Shown here in pieces: positions 18,354-27,054 of a DNA stretch of 48,784 nucleotides. The notes under the pieces were generated by a model, which was given only the letters and a program-made list of their open reading frames with translations, was not told the origin of the DNA and searched no databases. The position numbers and the translations under genes were made by a program. Position 1 is the first letter of the stretch; every line of letters begins with the position of its first letter. Origin of the DNA: Betaproteobacteria bacterium (lineage in GTDB: Bacteria; Pseudomonadota; Gammaproteobacteria; Burkholderiales; Burkholderiaceae_C); assembly GCA_028870715.1 (NCBI GenBank), contig JAGWOZ010000006.1, positions 1 through 48,784 of the forward strand, given 5' to 3'.

Positions 18354-19347
18354 TCACAATCTGCAAATCGTCCTCGCCGACAGGCCCACGGGCTGGGTTG
18401 AGGAGAGCCACTTCCGGCTCCAAAGCAGCCCGGTCCCCGAGCCTGGTGAAGGCGAGGTTCTGGTTCGCAATCATTGGCTTTCGCTCGATCCCTACATGCG
18501 CGGGCGCATGTCCGACGCCAAGTCCTATGCCGAACCCGTCGCCTTGGGTGGTGTGATGGTGGGCGGCACCGCAGGCGAGGTTGTGGCGTCGCGCGATCCC
18601 CAATTCCGGCCCGGGGACAAGGTTGTCGGCATGTTGGGATGGCAGTTGTACGGTGCAGCTCCCGCACGCGCGCTGCAAAAGGTCGACACGACCCATGTGC
18701 CGCTTTCCGCCTATCTTGGCCCGGTGGGCATGCCCGGCGTGACGGCCTGGTACGGTCTGAATGCGATTTGCGAACCGAAGGCCGGTGAGACGGTGGTGGT
18801 CACAGCCGCTTCCGGCGCCGTGGGAAGCGTCGTCGGTCAACTGGCCAAAGCCAAAGGCTGCCGCGCTGTGGGCGTCGCCGGAGGCGCCGAGAAGTGCAGC
18901 TATGTGGTCGAGGAACTGGGCTTTGACGCCTGTGTCGACTACAAGGCAGGCAATCTCAAAGACGATCTGAAAGCCGCATTGCCCGGCGGGTTGGATTGCC
19001 TGTTCGAAAACGTGGGTGGGGAGATCTTTGATGCGCTCCTGGCTCGCACGAATGCCTTCGCCCGAATTGCGCTGTGCGGTCTGATTGCCGACTACAACAC
19101 CACGGATCCCTACTGTGTGAAGAACATCCGCGCCGTCCTGGTCAGTCGCCTGAAGATGCAGGGATTCATCGTCTCCGAACACATGGAGCAGTGGCCCGCC
19201 GCCTTGCGTGAACTCGCCGGTTTGGCTGCCAGCGGCAAGCTTCACTGGCGCGAATCCGTCGCACAGGGACTGGAGCAGGCTCCGGCGGCTTTCATCGGTA
19301 TGCTCAAGGGTCAAAACTTCGGCAAACAGTTGGTGAAACTGATCTGA
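18346..19347 (+). CDS. NADP-dependent oxidoreductase, CurA/PTGR-like
   Basis: A 333-residue zinc-free MDR enzyme of the leukotriene B4 dehydrogenase/prostaglandin reductase/CurA group. Family marks are WLSLDPYMRGRM near 44-55, VTAASGAVGSVVGQLAK near 150, the CLFENVGGEIFDA segment near 220, and the ending GKQLVKLI. These enzymes reduce the C=C bond of alpha,beta-unsaturated ketones and aldehydes with NADPH. No zinc cysteines are present. It overlaps the patatin gene by eight bases and is followed 14 bases later by the kinase gene, so it belongs to the operon. It implies that an enone or enal arises in the pathway or as a side product. Confidence 0.9.
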   Translation: MADHNLQIVLADRPTGWVEESHFRLQSSPVPEPGEGEVLVRNHWLSLDPYMRGRMSDAKSYAEPVALGGVMVGGTAGEVVASRDPQFRPGDKVVGMLGWQLYGAAPARALQKVDTTHVPLSAYLGPVGMPGVTAWYGLNAICEPKAGETVVVTAASGAVGSVVGQLAKAKGCRAVGVAGGAEKCSYVVEELGFDACVDYKAGNLKDDLKAALPGGLDCLFENVGGEIFDALLARTNAFARIALCGLIADYNTTDPYCVKNIRAVLVSRLKMQGFIVSEHMEQWPAALRELAGLAASGKLHWRESVAQGLEQAPAAFIGMLKGQNFGKQLVKLI

Positions 19348-19361
19348 ACAAGGGACACGCC

Positions 19362-20420
19362 ATGCAAGCTGACACGCGCGAAGTGGCACCTGCTCTGGCT
19401 TTCGACGCTGCAGCGCTGAGCGACTACCTGCGTGCATATCTTCCCGATGCACAGGGACCGCTGCACGTCGAACAATTCAAGGGCGGTCAGTCCAATCCCA
19501 CCTATATGCTTACGGCGGCGAACGGCAGACGCTACGTGCTGCGACGCAAGCCACCGGGAAAGCTTCTGCCTTCTGCCCATGCCGTCGACCGCGAATACCG
19601 CATCATGCGGGCGCTGGCCGGCAGCGGCGTGCCCGTGCCCGGCATGCATGTGCTTTGCCTTGACGAGTCCGTGATCGGCACGGCGTTTTACGTCATGGAC
19701 TTCGTCGATGGGCGCATTTTCTGGGACCCCTTGCTGCCAGGGATGCAACCCGCAGAGCGCGCTGCCATTTTTGACGAAATGAACCGGGTGATCGCTGCTT
19801 TGCACAGCGTGGACTACGCCGCGCTTGGTCTGGCCGACTACGGCAAGCCGGGCCAATACATCGCCCGACAGGTTGCACGCTGGTCCCAGCAATACCGCGC
19901 CAGTGAAACCGAACCCATCGATGCCATGGATCGGTTGATCGCATGGTTGCCCGCGCACATCCCGCCCGGCGAGGAAACGGCCATCGTGCACGGCGACTAT
20001 CGTCTTGACAACGTGATCTTCCACCCCACCGAGCCACGCATCCTGGCCGTCCTTGACTGGGAGCTCTCCACCCTGGGCCATCCACTGGCCGATTTTGCCT
20101 ACCACTGCATGGCCTGGCGCTTATCACCGGGCCAGTTTCGCGGCTTGATCGGTGGCGATCTGGCGGCCTTGGGCATTCCGAGCGAAGGCGAGTACGTGGC
20201 CCGCTACTGCGCGCGCACGCAACGGCCCCCGGTTTCGCAGGCTGATTGGGAGTTCTACGCCGCCTTCAACATGTTCCGCCTCGCCGCCATCCTGCAAGGC
20301 GTGCTCGCGCGCGCCCTGCAGGGGAATGCGTCAAGCAGTCAGGCGCTGGAAGCCGGCCGGCGCGCAAGGCCCTTGGCCGAAGCTGCTTGGGCGCAGGTTC
20401 AGGCAACCCACGCAAGCTGA
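19362..20420 (+). CDS. APH-fold kinase, LvaA/ACAD10-11 kinase-like
   Basis: A 352-residue phosphotransferase of the aminoglycoside-phosphotransferase/choline-kinase fold. Seen are the nucleotide-binding GGQSNPTYML near 43-52, the Brenner catalytic motif HGDYRLDN near 208-215 and the Mg-binding DWELSTLGHP near 229. It matches the kinase domain that in mammalian ACAD10/11 is fused to an acyl-CoA dehydrogenase, and LvaA of the Pseudomonas putida levulinate pathway, where 4-hydroxyacyl-CoA is phosphorylated. Here kinase and dehydrogenase are separate genes 30 bases apart. Drug phosphorylation is unlikely given the context. The substrate is inferred, not seen. I found no LvaB-like small gene next to it. 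Confidence 0.88.
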   Translation: MQADTREVAPALAFDAAALSDYLRAYLPDAQGPLHVEQFKGGQSNPTYMLTAANGRRYVLRRKPPGKLLPSAHAVDREYRIMRALAGSGVPVPGMHVLCLDESVIGTAFYVMDFVDGRIFWDPLLPGMQPAERAAIFDEMNRVIAALHSVDYAALGLADYGKPGQYIARQVARWSQQYRASETEPIDAMDRLIAWLPAHIPPGEETAIVHGDYRLDNVIFHPTEPRILAVLDWELSTLGHPLADFAYHCMAWRLSPGQFRGLIGGDLAALGIPSEGEYVARYCARTQRPPVSQADWEFYAAFNMFRLAAILQGVLARALQGNASSSQALEAGRRARPLAEAAWAQVQATHAS

Positions 20421-20450
20421 AAACGGACTTTTCACCCTCGAGGAACCATC

Positions 20451-21677
20451 ATGGACTTCACACACAGCGACAAGGTACGCGCCCTGCAAGAGCGCGTCAC
20501 CGCATTCATGGACGCACACGTCTATCCCAATGAGGCACGATTTTTCGCGGAGGTCGAGGCCAACCGCAAGGCCGGCAATGCCTGGCAGCCCACCACTGTC
20601 ATTGAAGAACTCAAGGCTCGCGCGCGCGAGGCCGGACTTTGGAATCTGTTTCTTCCCGAGTCCGAGCGCGGCGCTGGACTCACCAATCTTGAATACGCGC
20701 CCCTGTGCGAAATCATGGGCCGCTCCCACATTGCGCCCGAAGCCTTCAATTGCTCGGCGCCCGACACCGGCAATATGGAAGTTCTGGAGCGCTATGGCAC
20801 ATCCGAGCAGAAGGCGCAGTGGCTCGACCCTCTGCTGCGCGGTGAAATCCGCTCGGGATTTGCGATGACAGAGCCTGGCGTGGCGTCGAGCGACGCCACC
20901 AACATTCAGGCCAGCATCCGCCGTGACGGCGAGCACTACGTGGTCAACGGCCGCAAGTGGTGGACCTCCGGAGCCAACGACCCGCGCTGCAAGGTGCTGA
21001 TTTTTATGGGAAAAACAGATGCCGAAAATCCGGACCGGTACCGCCAGCAATCCATGATCCTGATACCCATGGATACACCCGGCGTACAGGTGGTGCGCCA
21101 TCTGCCGGTCTTCGGATACGACGACGCGCCACATGGCCACGCCGAGATTGCATTCACCGATGTGCGCGTGCCGCTCACCAATATGCTTCTGGGCGAAGGG
21201 CGAGGCTTCGAGATCGCCCAAGGGCGTCTCGGCCCCGGCCGCATCCACCACTGCATGCGCCTGATCGGCCTGGCTGAGCGTGCGCTCGAAGCCATGTGCA
21301 AGCGCGCTTTGGCGCGCACGGCGTTCGGCCGACCGATTGCCGACCATGGCGTCACACGCGAGCGCATCGCCAACGCGCGCCTGCTGATCGACCAAGCCCG
21401 ACTGCTGGTGTTCAAGGCCGCTGACATGATGGATCGTGCCGGCAACAAGGCTGCCCGCAGGGAAATCGCGATGATCAAAGTTGCCGCGCCCACAATGGCC
21501 TGCCAGGTCATCGACTGGGCACTGCAAGCGCATGGCGGGGGCGGCGTTAGCGACGATTTCGGCCTGGCTTATGCATACGCCCAGGCCCGGACGTTACGCT
21601 TTGCCGACGGCCCCGACGAAGTGCATCGCGACCAAATCGCAAGACTCGAACTGGAGCGGTATCGCCCCAAGCGGTAA
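20451..21677 (+). CDS. Acyl-CoA dehydrogenase, ACAD11/LvaC-like
   Basis: A 408-residue acyl-CoA dehydrogenase of the ACAD10/11 group. It keeps [16 protein letters not shown] near 140 and [12 protein letters not shown] near 357. The catalytic loop reads FADGPDEVH instead of YEGT, so Asp stands where classical enzymes have Glu, and the alternative Glu position is also not occupied ([10 protein letters not shown] near 263). This pattern is normal for the ACAD11 group, some members of which act with a kinase to convert 4-phospho-acyl-CoA into an enoyl-CoA rather than performing a simple dehydrogenation. It follows the kinase gene by 30 bases, supporting a two-enzyme unit. Confidence 0.9.
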   Translation: MDFTHSDKVRALQERVTAFMDAHVYPNEARFFAEVEANRKAGNAWQPTTVIEELKARAREAGLWNLFLPESERGAGLTNLEYAPLCEIMGRSHIAPEAFNCSAPDTGNMEVLERYGTSEQKAQWLDPLLRGEIRSGFAMTEPGVASSDATNIQASIRRDGEHYVVNGRKWWTSGANDPRCKVLIFMGKTDAENPDRYRQQSMILIPMDTPGVQVVRHLPVFGYDDAPHGHAEIAFTDVRVPLTNMLLGEGRGFEIAQGRLGPGRIHHCMRLIGLAERALEAMCKRALARTAFGRPIADHGVTRERIANARLLIDQARLLVFKAADMMDRAGNKAARREIAMIKVAAPTMACQVIDWALQAHGGGGVSDDFGLAYAYAQARTLRFADGPDEVHRDQIARLELERYRPKR

Positions 21678-21723
21678 GCGTCCACCACGATTGATCGCCG
21701 GTTCGCGTGCAGCTCCGACCACG

Positions 21724-22551
21724 ATGCCCTACGCCACGGTCAACGGCCAACGTGTCTATTTCCGGGATTCGGGCGGGCCTGGCCCGGCGCTGGTGTTTTG
21801 CCATGGCCTTTTGATGGACGGCAGCATGTTCGAGCCGCAAGTCAAGTGTTTTCGGGACGAATGGCGATGCATCACCTGGGACCAGCGTGGTCATGGGCGA
21901 ACGGCGGGAGAGGGCATTGCTGCGCTCAGCTACGACGACTCGGCCGATGACCTAGCGGCGCTGATGAACCATCTGGCCATCGAGCACGCCGTGGTTGCGG
22001 GGATGAGTCAGGGTGGGCACGTTGCGCTGCGGCTTGCTCTGACCCACCCACGGCTCGTGCGCGGACTCGTCCTCCTTAACACGCAGGCGCTGCCGGAGAA
22101 CGACGCCGCGATCCCAATCCACAAGGAAATGCTTGCCATCTGGACCCAAGACAGTCTGCCCGAGACGATGGCCGGCAGCATTGCATGCATCATTCTCGGA
22201 GAGGGGGCGCCGCAGGCGCAATCGTGGAAGGCCAAGTGGCACCTGTGGAGGTCCCCCAACCTGATCGCGAGCTTTCAGGCCTTGATGGATCGCGATGACA
22301 TTTCCGGGTGCCTGGGATCCATTCAGGTCCCTGCACTGGTGATTCACGGGAACGCAGACGCCGCCATCACCCTGGAGAGAAGCCTGGCCATGCAGCGGCT
22401 TCTAGCCGATGCGCGCATGGCAGTCATCGCAGGAGCCGGACATGCCAGCAATCTGACGCATGCCTCGCAGGTCAATGCCCGGATGGGACCATTCCTGCAA
22501 CGCACCAGAGCAGACTGGGTAGCGAAAACAGACAAAGGAGACAAAGCATGA
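21724..22551 (+). CDS. Alpha/beta hydrolase
   Basis: A 275-residue alpha/beta-hydrolase with a serine nucleophile. The oxyanion segment HGLLMDGSMF is near 25-34, the GMSQGG nucleophile elbow near 92-97, the acid in HGNADAAITLE near 211, and the His in GAGHASNLTH near 240. Similar proteins serve as esterases, lactonases or enol-lactone hydrolases of the 3-oxoadipate type. The ATG at 21724 matches the family start, while the open frame extends into the preceding gene. Its stop overlaps the ATG of the acyl-CoA ligase by four bases, so hydrolysis of an ester or lactone followed directly by CoA activation is a sensible reading. Confidence 0.88.
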   Translation: MPYATVNGQRVYFRDSGGPGPALVFCHGLLMDGSMFEPQVKCFRDEWRCITWDQRGHGRTAGEGIAALSYDDSADDLAALMNHLAIEHAVVAGMSQGGHVALRLALTHPRLVRGLVLLNTQALPENDAAIPIHKEMLAIWTQDSLPETMAGSIACIILGEGAPQAQSWKAKWHLWRSPNLIASFQALMDRDDISGCLGSIQVPALVIHGNADAAITLERSLAMQRLLADARMAVIAGAGHASNLTHASQVNARMGPFLQRTRADWVAKTDKGDKA

Positions 22552-24221
22552 ACTCACACCATCTGGATGTTTGGCCCAAAGGCCTGCCGCAACACCTGCA
22601 CATTCCGCAAACCAACCTGTTCTTCAATGTGGAGGTGGCGGCAGCGCGGTTCCCGGACAAGCCATTCCTGATTTTCTACGATGGCACATTGAGCTTTGGC
22701 GCCTTCAAGCGCGAGGCTGAGGCGATTGCCGGCTTCCTGCAAAAGCGCTGCGCAATTCAAGCGGGCGACCGTGTCCTGCTTGACATGCAAAACAGCCCGC
22801 AGTTCGTGCTTGCGTACTACGGCATCTTGCGTGCGGGCGGCGTTGTGGTCCCGCTCAACCCGATGAACCTCACAAATGAGCTCGCTCACTACGTGAACGA
22901 CAGCGGGGCCAAGGCGGCCTTTGTCGGGCAGGAACTGTTCGCCCAGATGCGCCCACTTCTGGGCCAAGGCCTGGAGCACATCATCGTGGCTGCATACAGC
23001 GACTACGTCGCCGAGTCGCCCCACATCGCAGTGCCGTCATTCGTTGCGGCTGCCCGGGAGAACCTTACGCAGCCCAATGTCACGCTCTGGGTCGACATGC
23101 TCGCGGAACAACACGCACCGGGACCCTTGAGCACCGGCCCAAGCGATTTGTGCGTCATGCCTTACACCTCCGGAACCACCGGAAGGCCCAAGGGCTGCAT
23201 GCACACCCACCACAGCGTCATGAGCACCGCCGTCGGTGGTATCGAATGGGTGCGGATGCCGCAGGACACCGTTGTGCTCGCCGTGCTGCCGTTCTTCCAC
23301 GTCACCGGCATGCAAATGAGCATGAACGGGCCCCTGTACAACGGTAATACCGTCGTCCTGTTGCCCCGCTGGGACCGCGATGCTGCTGCTGCATGTGTGC
23401 AGCGCTACAAAGTGGGATCCTGGCAAGCCATCTCCACCATGGTGGTGGACTTCCTGATGAACCCGCGCATCGCAGACTATGACCTCTCGAGCGTGTGGAA
23501 CATGGGTGGCGGTGGTGCAGCGATGCCCGAGGCGGTGGCGCAAAAGCTCCATGATCTGTGCGGTATCAGCTATATGGAGGGCTATGGCATGACAGAAACC
23601 ATGGCTCCCTCGCACATCAACCCGCTGGACCGGCCCAAACGCCAGTGCCTTGGCATCCCGATCTTCGATGTTGATGCCCGCGTCATTGACCCGCAAACCT
23701 TGCGCGTCTTGCCTCCTGGGGAGGTGGGCGAAATTGTCGTTCACGGCCCCCAGGTGATGCAGGGGTACTGGGGCCAGCCCACAGCGACCGAGGAGGCCTT
23801 CATCACGCAGGATGGCAAGCGCTTCTTGCGCACCGGTGACCTTGGTCGTGTCGACGAGGAAGGCTATTTTTTCATGGTCGACCGTCTCAAGCGGATGATC
23901 AACGCGTCAGGCTACAAGGTCTGGCCCGCAGAGGTCGAGTCCATGATGTATCAGCATCCGGCCATTGCCGAAGCTTGCGTGGTGGGTGCCGTCGATGCCA
24001 AGCGCGGGGAGACGGTCAAGGCCTACGTTGTCCTCAAGCCGCAGGCTCGAGGCGAAGTCAGCGAGCAATCCATTGTGGATTGGGCGCACGAACACATGGC
24101 GGCGTACAAGAGCCCACGCATCGTCGAATTTGTCGACAGCCTTCCCAAGTCGGGCACAGGCAAAGTGCAATGGCGGGCTTTGCAGGAGCGCGAGGCCCAG
24201 CGCCAGCAAGCGGCGCCTTGA
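22548..24221 (+). CDS. Acyl-CoA synthetase (AMP-forming)
   Basis: A 557-residue ANL-superfamily ligase that activates a carboxylic acid with ATP and CoA. The P-loop-like motif YTSGTTGRPKG is near 205-215, GYGMTE near 345, RTGDLGRVDEEGYF near 427, and the adenylation lysine in SGTGKVQWR near 538. A strong ribosome binding site (AAAGGAG, 22534-22540) is placed seven bases before the ATG, although the gene overlaps the hydrolase by four bases. It resembles long-chain and dicarboxylate (PimA-type) ligases; the chain preference cannot be read. It closes the enzyme part of the operon, 182 bases before the importer genes, and would be the entry step of the pathway. Confidence 0.94.
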   Translation: MNSHHLDVWPKGLPQHLHIPQTNLFFNVEVAAARFPDKPFLIFYDGTLSFGAFKREAEAIAGFLQKRCAIQAGDRVLLDMQNSPQFVLAYYGILRAGGVVVPLNPMNLTNELAHYVNDSGAKAAFVGQELFAQMRPLLGQGLEHIIVAAYSDYVAESPHIAVPSFVAAARENLTQPNVTLWVDMLAEQHAPGPLSTGPSDLCVMPYTSGTTGRPKGCMHTHHSVMSTAVGGIEWVRMPQDTVVLAVLPFFHVTGMQMSMNGPLYNGNTVVLLPRWDRDAAAACVQRYKVGSWQAISTMVVDFLMNPRIADYDLSSVWNMGGGGAAMPEAVAQKLHDLCGISYMEGYGMTETMAPSHINPLDRPKRQCLGIPIFDVDARVIDPQTLRVLPPGEVGEIVVHGPQVMQGYWGQPTATEEAFITQDGKRFLRTGDLGRVDEEGYFFMVDRLKRMINASGYKVWPAEVESMMYQHPAIAEACVVGAVDAKRGETVKAYVVLKPQARGEVSEQSIVDWAHEHMAAYKSPRIVEFVDSLPKSGTGKVQWRALQEREAQRQQAAP

Positions 24222-24245
24222 GCGCATGGCATCGGTGAAGTGATG

Positions 24246-24281
24246 GAGGCGCCAGGTGCGCCTCGCTCCGTCGTTGCGACG
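24246..24281 (+). terminator. Tandem hairpins before the importer genes
   Basis: Two perfect short inverted repeats lie in the 182-base gap between ligase and livH: GAGGCGC-CAGGT-GCGCCTC (24246-24264) and CGTCG-TTG-CGACG (24269-24281). No T-run follows at once, so this is not a classic intrinsic terminator. It could reduce read-through or protect the upstream mRNA end. An independent promoter for the importer in 24282-24403 is possible but none stands out. Confidence 0.35.
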
Positions 24282-24403
24282 CACCAAGCCCCGCTGCTTT
24301 TGTGCCGCTGTGCAGAATAGGATTCCACCTATTGACAGTGCATGGCCCCGCGGCTTCAATCAGCAACTGTTTACATCTGGATGCGGCCACGCCCTTCGAG
24401 TCT

Positions 24404-25267
24404 ATGGACCAGATCGTCCAATTGCTGTTCAACGGCCTAACCCTTGGTGCCATTTATGGACTGGTCGCACTCGGCCTGACAATGGTCTACGGTGTGCTGC
24501 ACATTCCGAACTTTGCACACGGCGCGCTGTACATGGTGGGCGGATATGTGGCCTATACGCTGATCAGCAAGCTGGGGCTTGGGTATTGGTGGGCGATGCT
24601 GGGCGCGGGAGCGACCGTGGCGCTGTTGGGCATGCTGATGCAAGCACTGGTGTTTGCGCCGCTGCGCAAGGCGCCTGAGCTTTACGACATGATCGGCGCC
24701 ATCGGCGTCATGCTGTTTCTCGAATCTGCGGCCCAACTCATTTGGGGGGCGGGGTTCCATCGCCTGCCCACCCCGTACGGCCAGGTTTTGCAGATCGCAG
24801 GCATGCCGTTTCCCCTGCAACGGGTACTCATCATCGCGGCCGCTTTCATCTTGGTGAGCGTCTTGCACCTGTTCCTGACCCGCACGGTCACGGGATCGAC
24901 GATCCTGGCTTTGGCGCAGGACCCGCAGGGTGCCGCGCTCGTCGGCATCGATGCACGACGGGTGACGTATCTCGTGTTTGCGATCTCGGGTGCGCTTGCT
25001 GCAGTGGCCGCAGTGCTTTACGCGCCCATCAATCTTTTGTACCCGATGATGGGCGGTCTGGTGATCGTGAAGGCCTTTGTGATCATCATTCTCGGCGGAA
25101 TGGGCAGCTTCCCGGGAGCCATCCTCGGAGGGCTGATCATTGGAATGGCCGAGAGCTTCGGCGGGTTTTACGTCTCCACCGACTACAAAGACATCATCGC
25201 GTTCGTGCTGCTGGTGGTCGTCCTCTCGGTGCGGCCGCAAGGCTTGTTGACCCAGGGTGCTCGCTGA
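24404..25267 (+). CDS. livH: Branched-chain amino acid-type ABC permease LivH
   Basis: A 287-residue inner-membrane permease with about eight hydrophobic helices and the LivH hallmarks GAIYGLVALGLTMVYGVL at the N-terminus, NFAHGALYM, and the cytoplasmic loop LALAQDPQGAALVGID near 168 that contacts the ATPase. In this family, importers next to acyl-CoA genes often carry aromatic or aliphatic acids or amides rather than Leu/Ile/Val. The open frame extends upstream, but the ATG at 24404 gives the family start MDQIVQLLFNG. It is the first of five importer genes on the same strand. Confidence 0.92.
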   Translation: MDQIVQLLFNGLTLGAIYGLVALGLTMVYGVLHIPNFAHGALYMVGGYVAYTLISKLGLGYWWAMLGAGATVALLGMLMQALVFAPLRKAPELYDMIGAIGVMLFLESAAQLIWGAGFHRLPTPYGQVLQIAGMPFPLQRVLIIAAAFILVSVLHLFLTRTVTGSTILALAQDPQGAALVGIDARRVTYLVFAISGALAAVAAVLYAPINLLYPMMGGLVIVKAFVIIILGGMGSFPGAILGGLIIGMAESFGGFYVSTDYKDIIAFVLLVVVLSVRPQGLLTQGAR

Positions 25268-25268
25268 C

Positions 25269-26297
25269 ATGGGATCGTGGCGGCGCTCGGCCATGTGGAT
25301 CGCGCCGCTGGCGCTCGGGATCGCGTTGCCGTGGCTTGCCGGCGGCAATGACTACGTCTTGTCCGTGCTCGCGCTCGCCTTCATCTACGCCATCGCAACG
25401 CTGGGTCTGAATCTCATCACGGGTTATACAGGGCAGCTCAATCTGGCACATGCCGGGTTCATGGCCATTGGGGCCTACACCGTGGGCATCCTCACGGTTG
25501 ACCATGGGGTTCCGTTCTGGTGGGCCTTCTTGTTGTCGGGCGTGGTCCCAGCCGTATTGGGCATGCCCATTGGCTGGCTGTCGCTGCGCCTGCGCGGCTA
25601 TTACTTCGCAATATTTACGCTCTGTGTGGGCACGATCATCAATCTGGTCATCGAAAAATGGGATGGTCTTACGCACGGCGTGAGCGGCATCATCGGCATT
25701 CCGGCACCTCCAGGTTTCGGCCCCGTGCAATTCTCCACGCCACGCGCCCAGTACTACCTGGCGCTCGCGGCACTTGTCGTCATGACGTGGATGATGCAGC
25801 GCATCGTGCGCTCCCTGGTTGGGCGCAGCTTCATGGCTGTGCGAAACAGCGAACCGCTAGCCGAAGCTCTGGGCATTCCGCTCATGCGCACCAAACTGCT
25901 GGCCTTTGTGCTTTCCGTGTTTTACGCCGGTTTGGCCGGTGGACTGTATGCAGGGACCATCCGTTTCCTGGGGCCGGATGTGGCCAACATCGCACACACG
26001 TTCGACATGGTCACAGCCATGCTCATCGGTGGACTGGGTACGGTTGCCGGGCCGATTGTCGGCTCATTGGTCCTGCCCTGGATCACGCAGTACCTGCAGT
26101 TCATGCAGGACTACCGCATGCTTGTATTCGGCCCGCTGCTGGTCGTGCTCCTCATTTTCCTGCCTGCGGGCATTGTCGGCAGCCTGCGCAATTGGCGCGC
26201 CCGGCGCGCCTCGCAGGCCTTGGCAGTCGCACAACCCAATGCGGCACCCGCGCAAGAACACAGAGCCTCCGCGGCACAAAGGCATGGCCATGCTTGA
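25269..26297 (+). CDS. livM: Branched-chain amino acid-type ABC permease LivM
   Basis: A 342-residue inner-membrane permease and partner of LivH. It has multiple hydrophobic helices, the family segments NLITGYTGQLNLAHAGFMAIGAY near 45-67 and SLRLRGYYFAIFTL near 105, and the ATPase-contact loop AVRNSEPLAEALGI near 195. Its ATG lies one base after the livH stop (a GTG at 25257 would overlap). The C-terminal 35 residues are a polar Ala/Gln/Arg tail not needed for transport. The livG start overlaps its end by 14 bases, so translation is probably coupled. Confidence 0.92.
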   Translation: MGSWRRSAMWIAPLALGIALPWLAGGNDYVLSVLALAFIYAIATLGLNLITGYTGQLNLAHAGFMAIGAYTVGILTVDHGVPFWWAFLLSGVVPAVLGMPIGWLSLRLRGYYFAIFTLCVGTIINLVIEKWDGLTHGVSGIIGIPAPPGFGPVQFSTPRAQYYLALAALVVMTWMMQRIVRSLVGRSFMAVRNSEPLAEALGIPLMRTKLLAFVLSVFYAGLAGGLYAGTIRFLGPDVANIAHTFDMVTAMLIGGLGTVAGPIVGSLVLPWITQYLQFMQDYRMLVFGPLLVVLLIFLPAGIVGSLRNWRARRASQALAVAQPNAAPAQEHRASAAQRHGHA

Positions 26298-27054
26298 AAT
26301 CCACGACTTGGGCGTGCGTTTCGGGGGGCTGGCTGCCGTCGACGGCGTCAGCACGCATATCGCACGAGGCAGCATCACAGCCATCATCGGGCCGAACGGC
26401 GCTGGCAAAACAACCTTTTTCAATCTCATCAGCGGAGTGTGCAGGCCCAGCTGCGGGTCCATTCGCCTTGAGGGACAAACCGTCACGGGGTCGCGTCCTG
26501 ACCACATGGCACGGCTCGGCATCGCCCGGACCTTTCAAAGTTCCCAACTCTTCGACCATGCCAGCGTGCTGGACAATGTGATCATCGGCCACCGCCTGCG
26601 CACTCGAGCAGGCTTGTGGGATGCGCTGGTGGGCTCCTCACGGCTGCGCCGCGAAGAGGCGCTGTGTCGCACCAAAGCGCAAGCCGCACTTGAATTCGTC
26701 GGTTTGCGTGATGTGGCGCACCGCTTGGCCGGCGATATCACGCAAGAGCAGCGCAAGCGCGCCGCCATTGCACTGGCGCTAGCCACCGAGCCGAAGCTCA
26801 TCCTCCTGGATGAGCCTGCGGGGGGCATCAATCCGGAGGAAACCGCGCGATTGGCCGAGCTCATCCGCAAGCTTGCCTTGAGCGGCCTCACGGTTTGCCT
26901 GGTGGAGCACAAAATGGACATGGTCATGCGCTTGGCCAATACCGTAATCGTTCTCAACCATGGCAAGAAAATCGCGGAAGGAGCACCAGAGGCCATCCGC
27001 GACAATCCTCATGTCATTCATGCCTACTTGGGAGTGCCCGATGCTGAGGCTTGA
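26284..27054 (+). CDS. livG: ABC transporter ATP-binding protein LivG
   Basis: A 256-residue ATPase. The Walker A motif GPNGAGKTT is near 37-45, and Walker B LILLDEPAGG near 171-180 is followed by a C-terminal VEHKMDMVM H-loop near 205. The ABC signature is degenerate: the position reads ITQEQRKR instead of LSGGQ-like LSYGQQR. The long insert between Walker A and signature is normal for LivG. Degeneracy of one signature is tolerated in some heterodimeric ATPases if the partner site is intact, and LivF here has a perfect SGGQQQ. A start at 26290 is equally possible. Confidence 0.92.
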   Translation: MAMLEIHDLGVRFGGLAAVDGVSTHIARGSITAIIGPNGAGKTTFFNLISGVCRPSCGSIRLEGQTVTGSRPDHMARLGIARTFQSSQLFDHASVLDNVIIGHRLRTRAGLWDALVGSSRLRREEALCRTKAQAALEFVGLRDVAHRLAGDITQEQRKRAAIALALATEPKLILLDEPAGGINPEETARLAELIRKLALSGLTVCLVEHKMDMVMRLANTVIVLNHGKKIAEGAPEAIRDNPHVIHAYLGVPDAEA

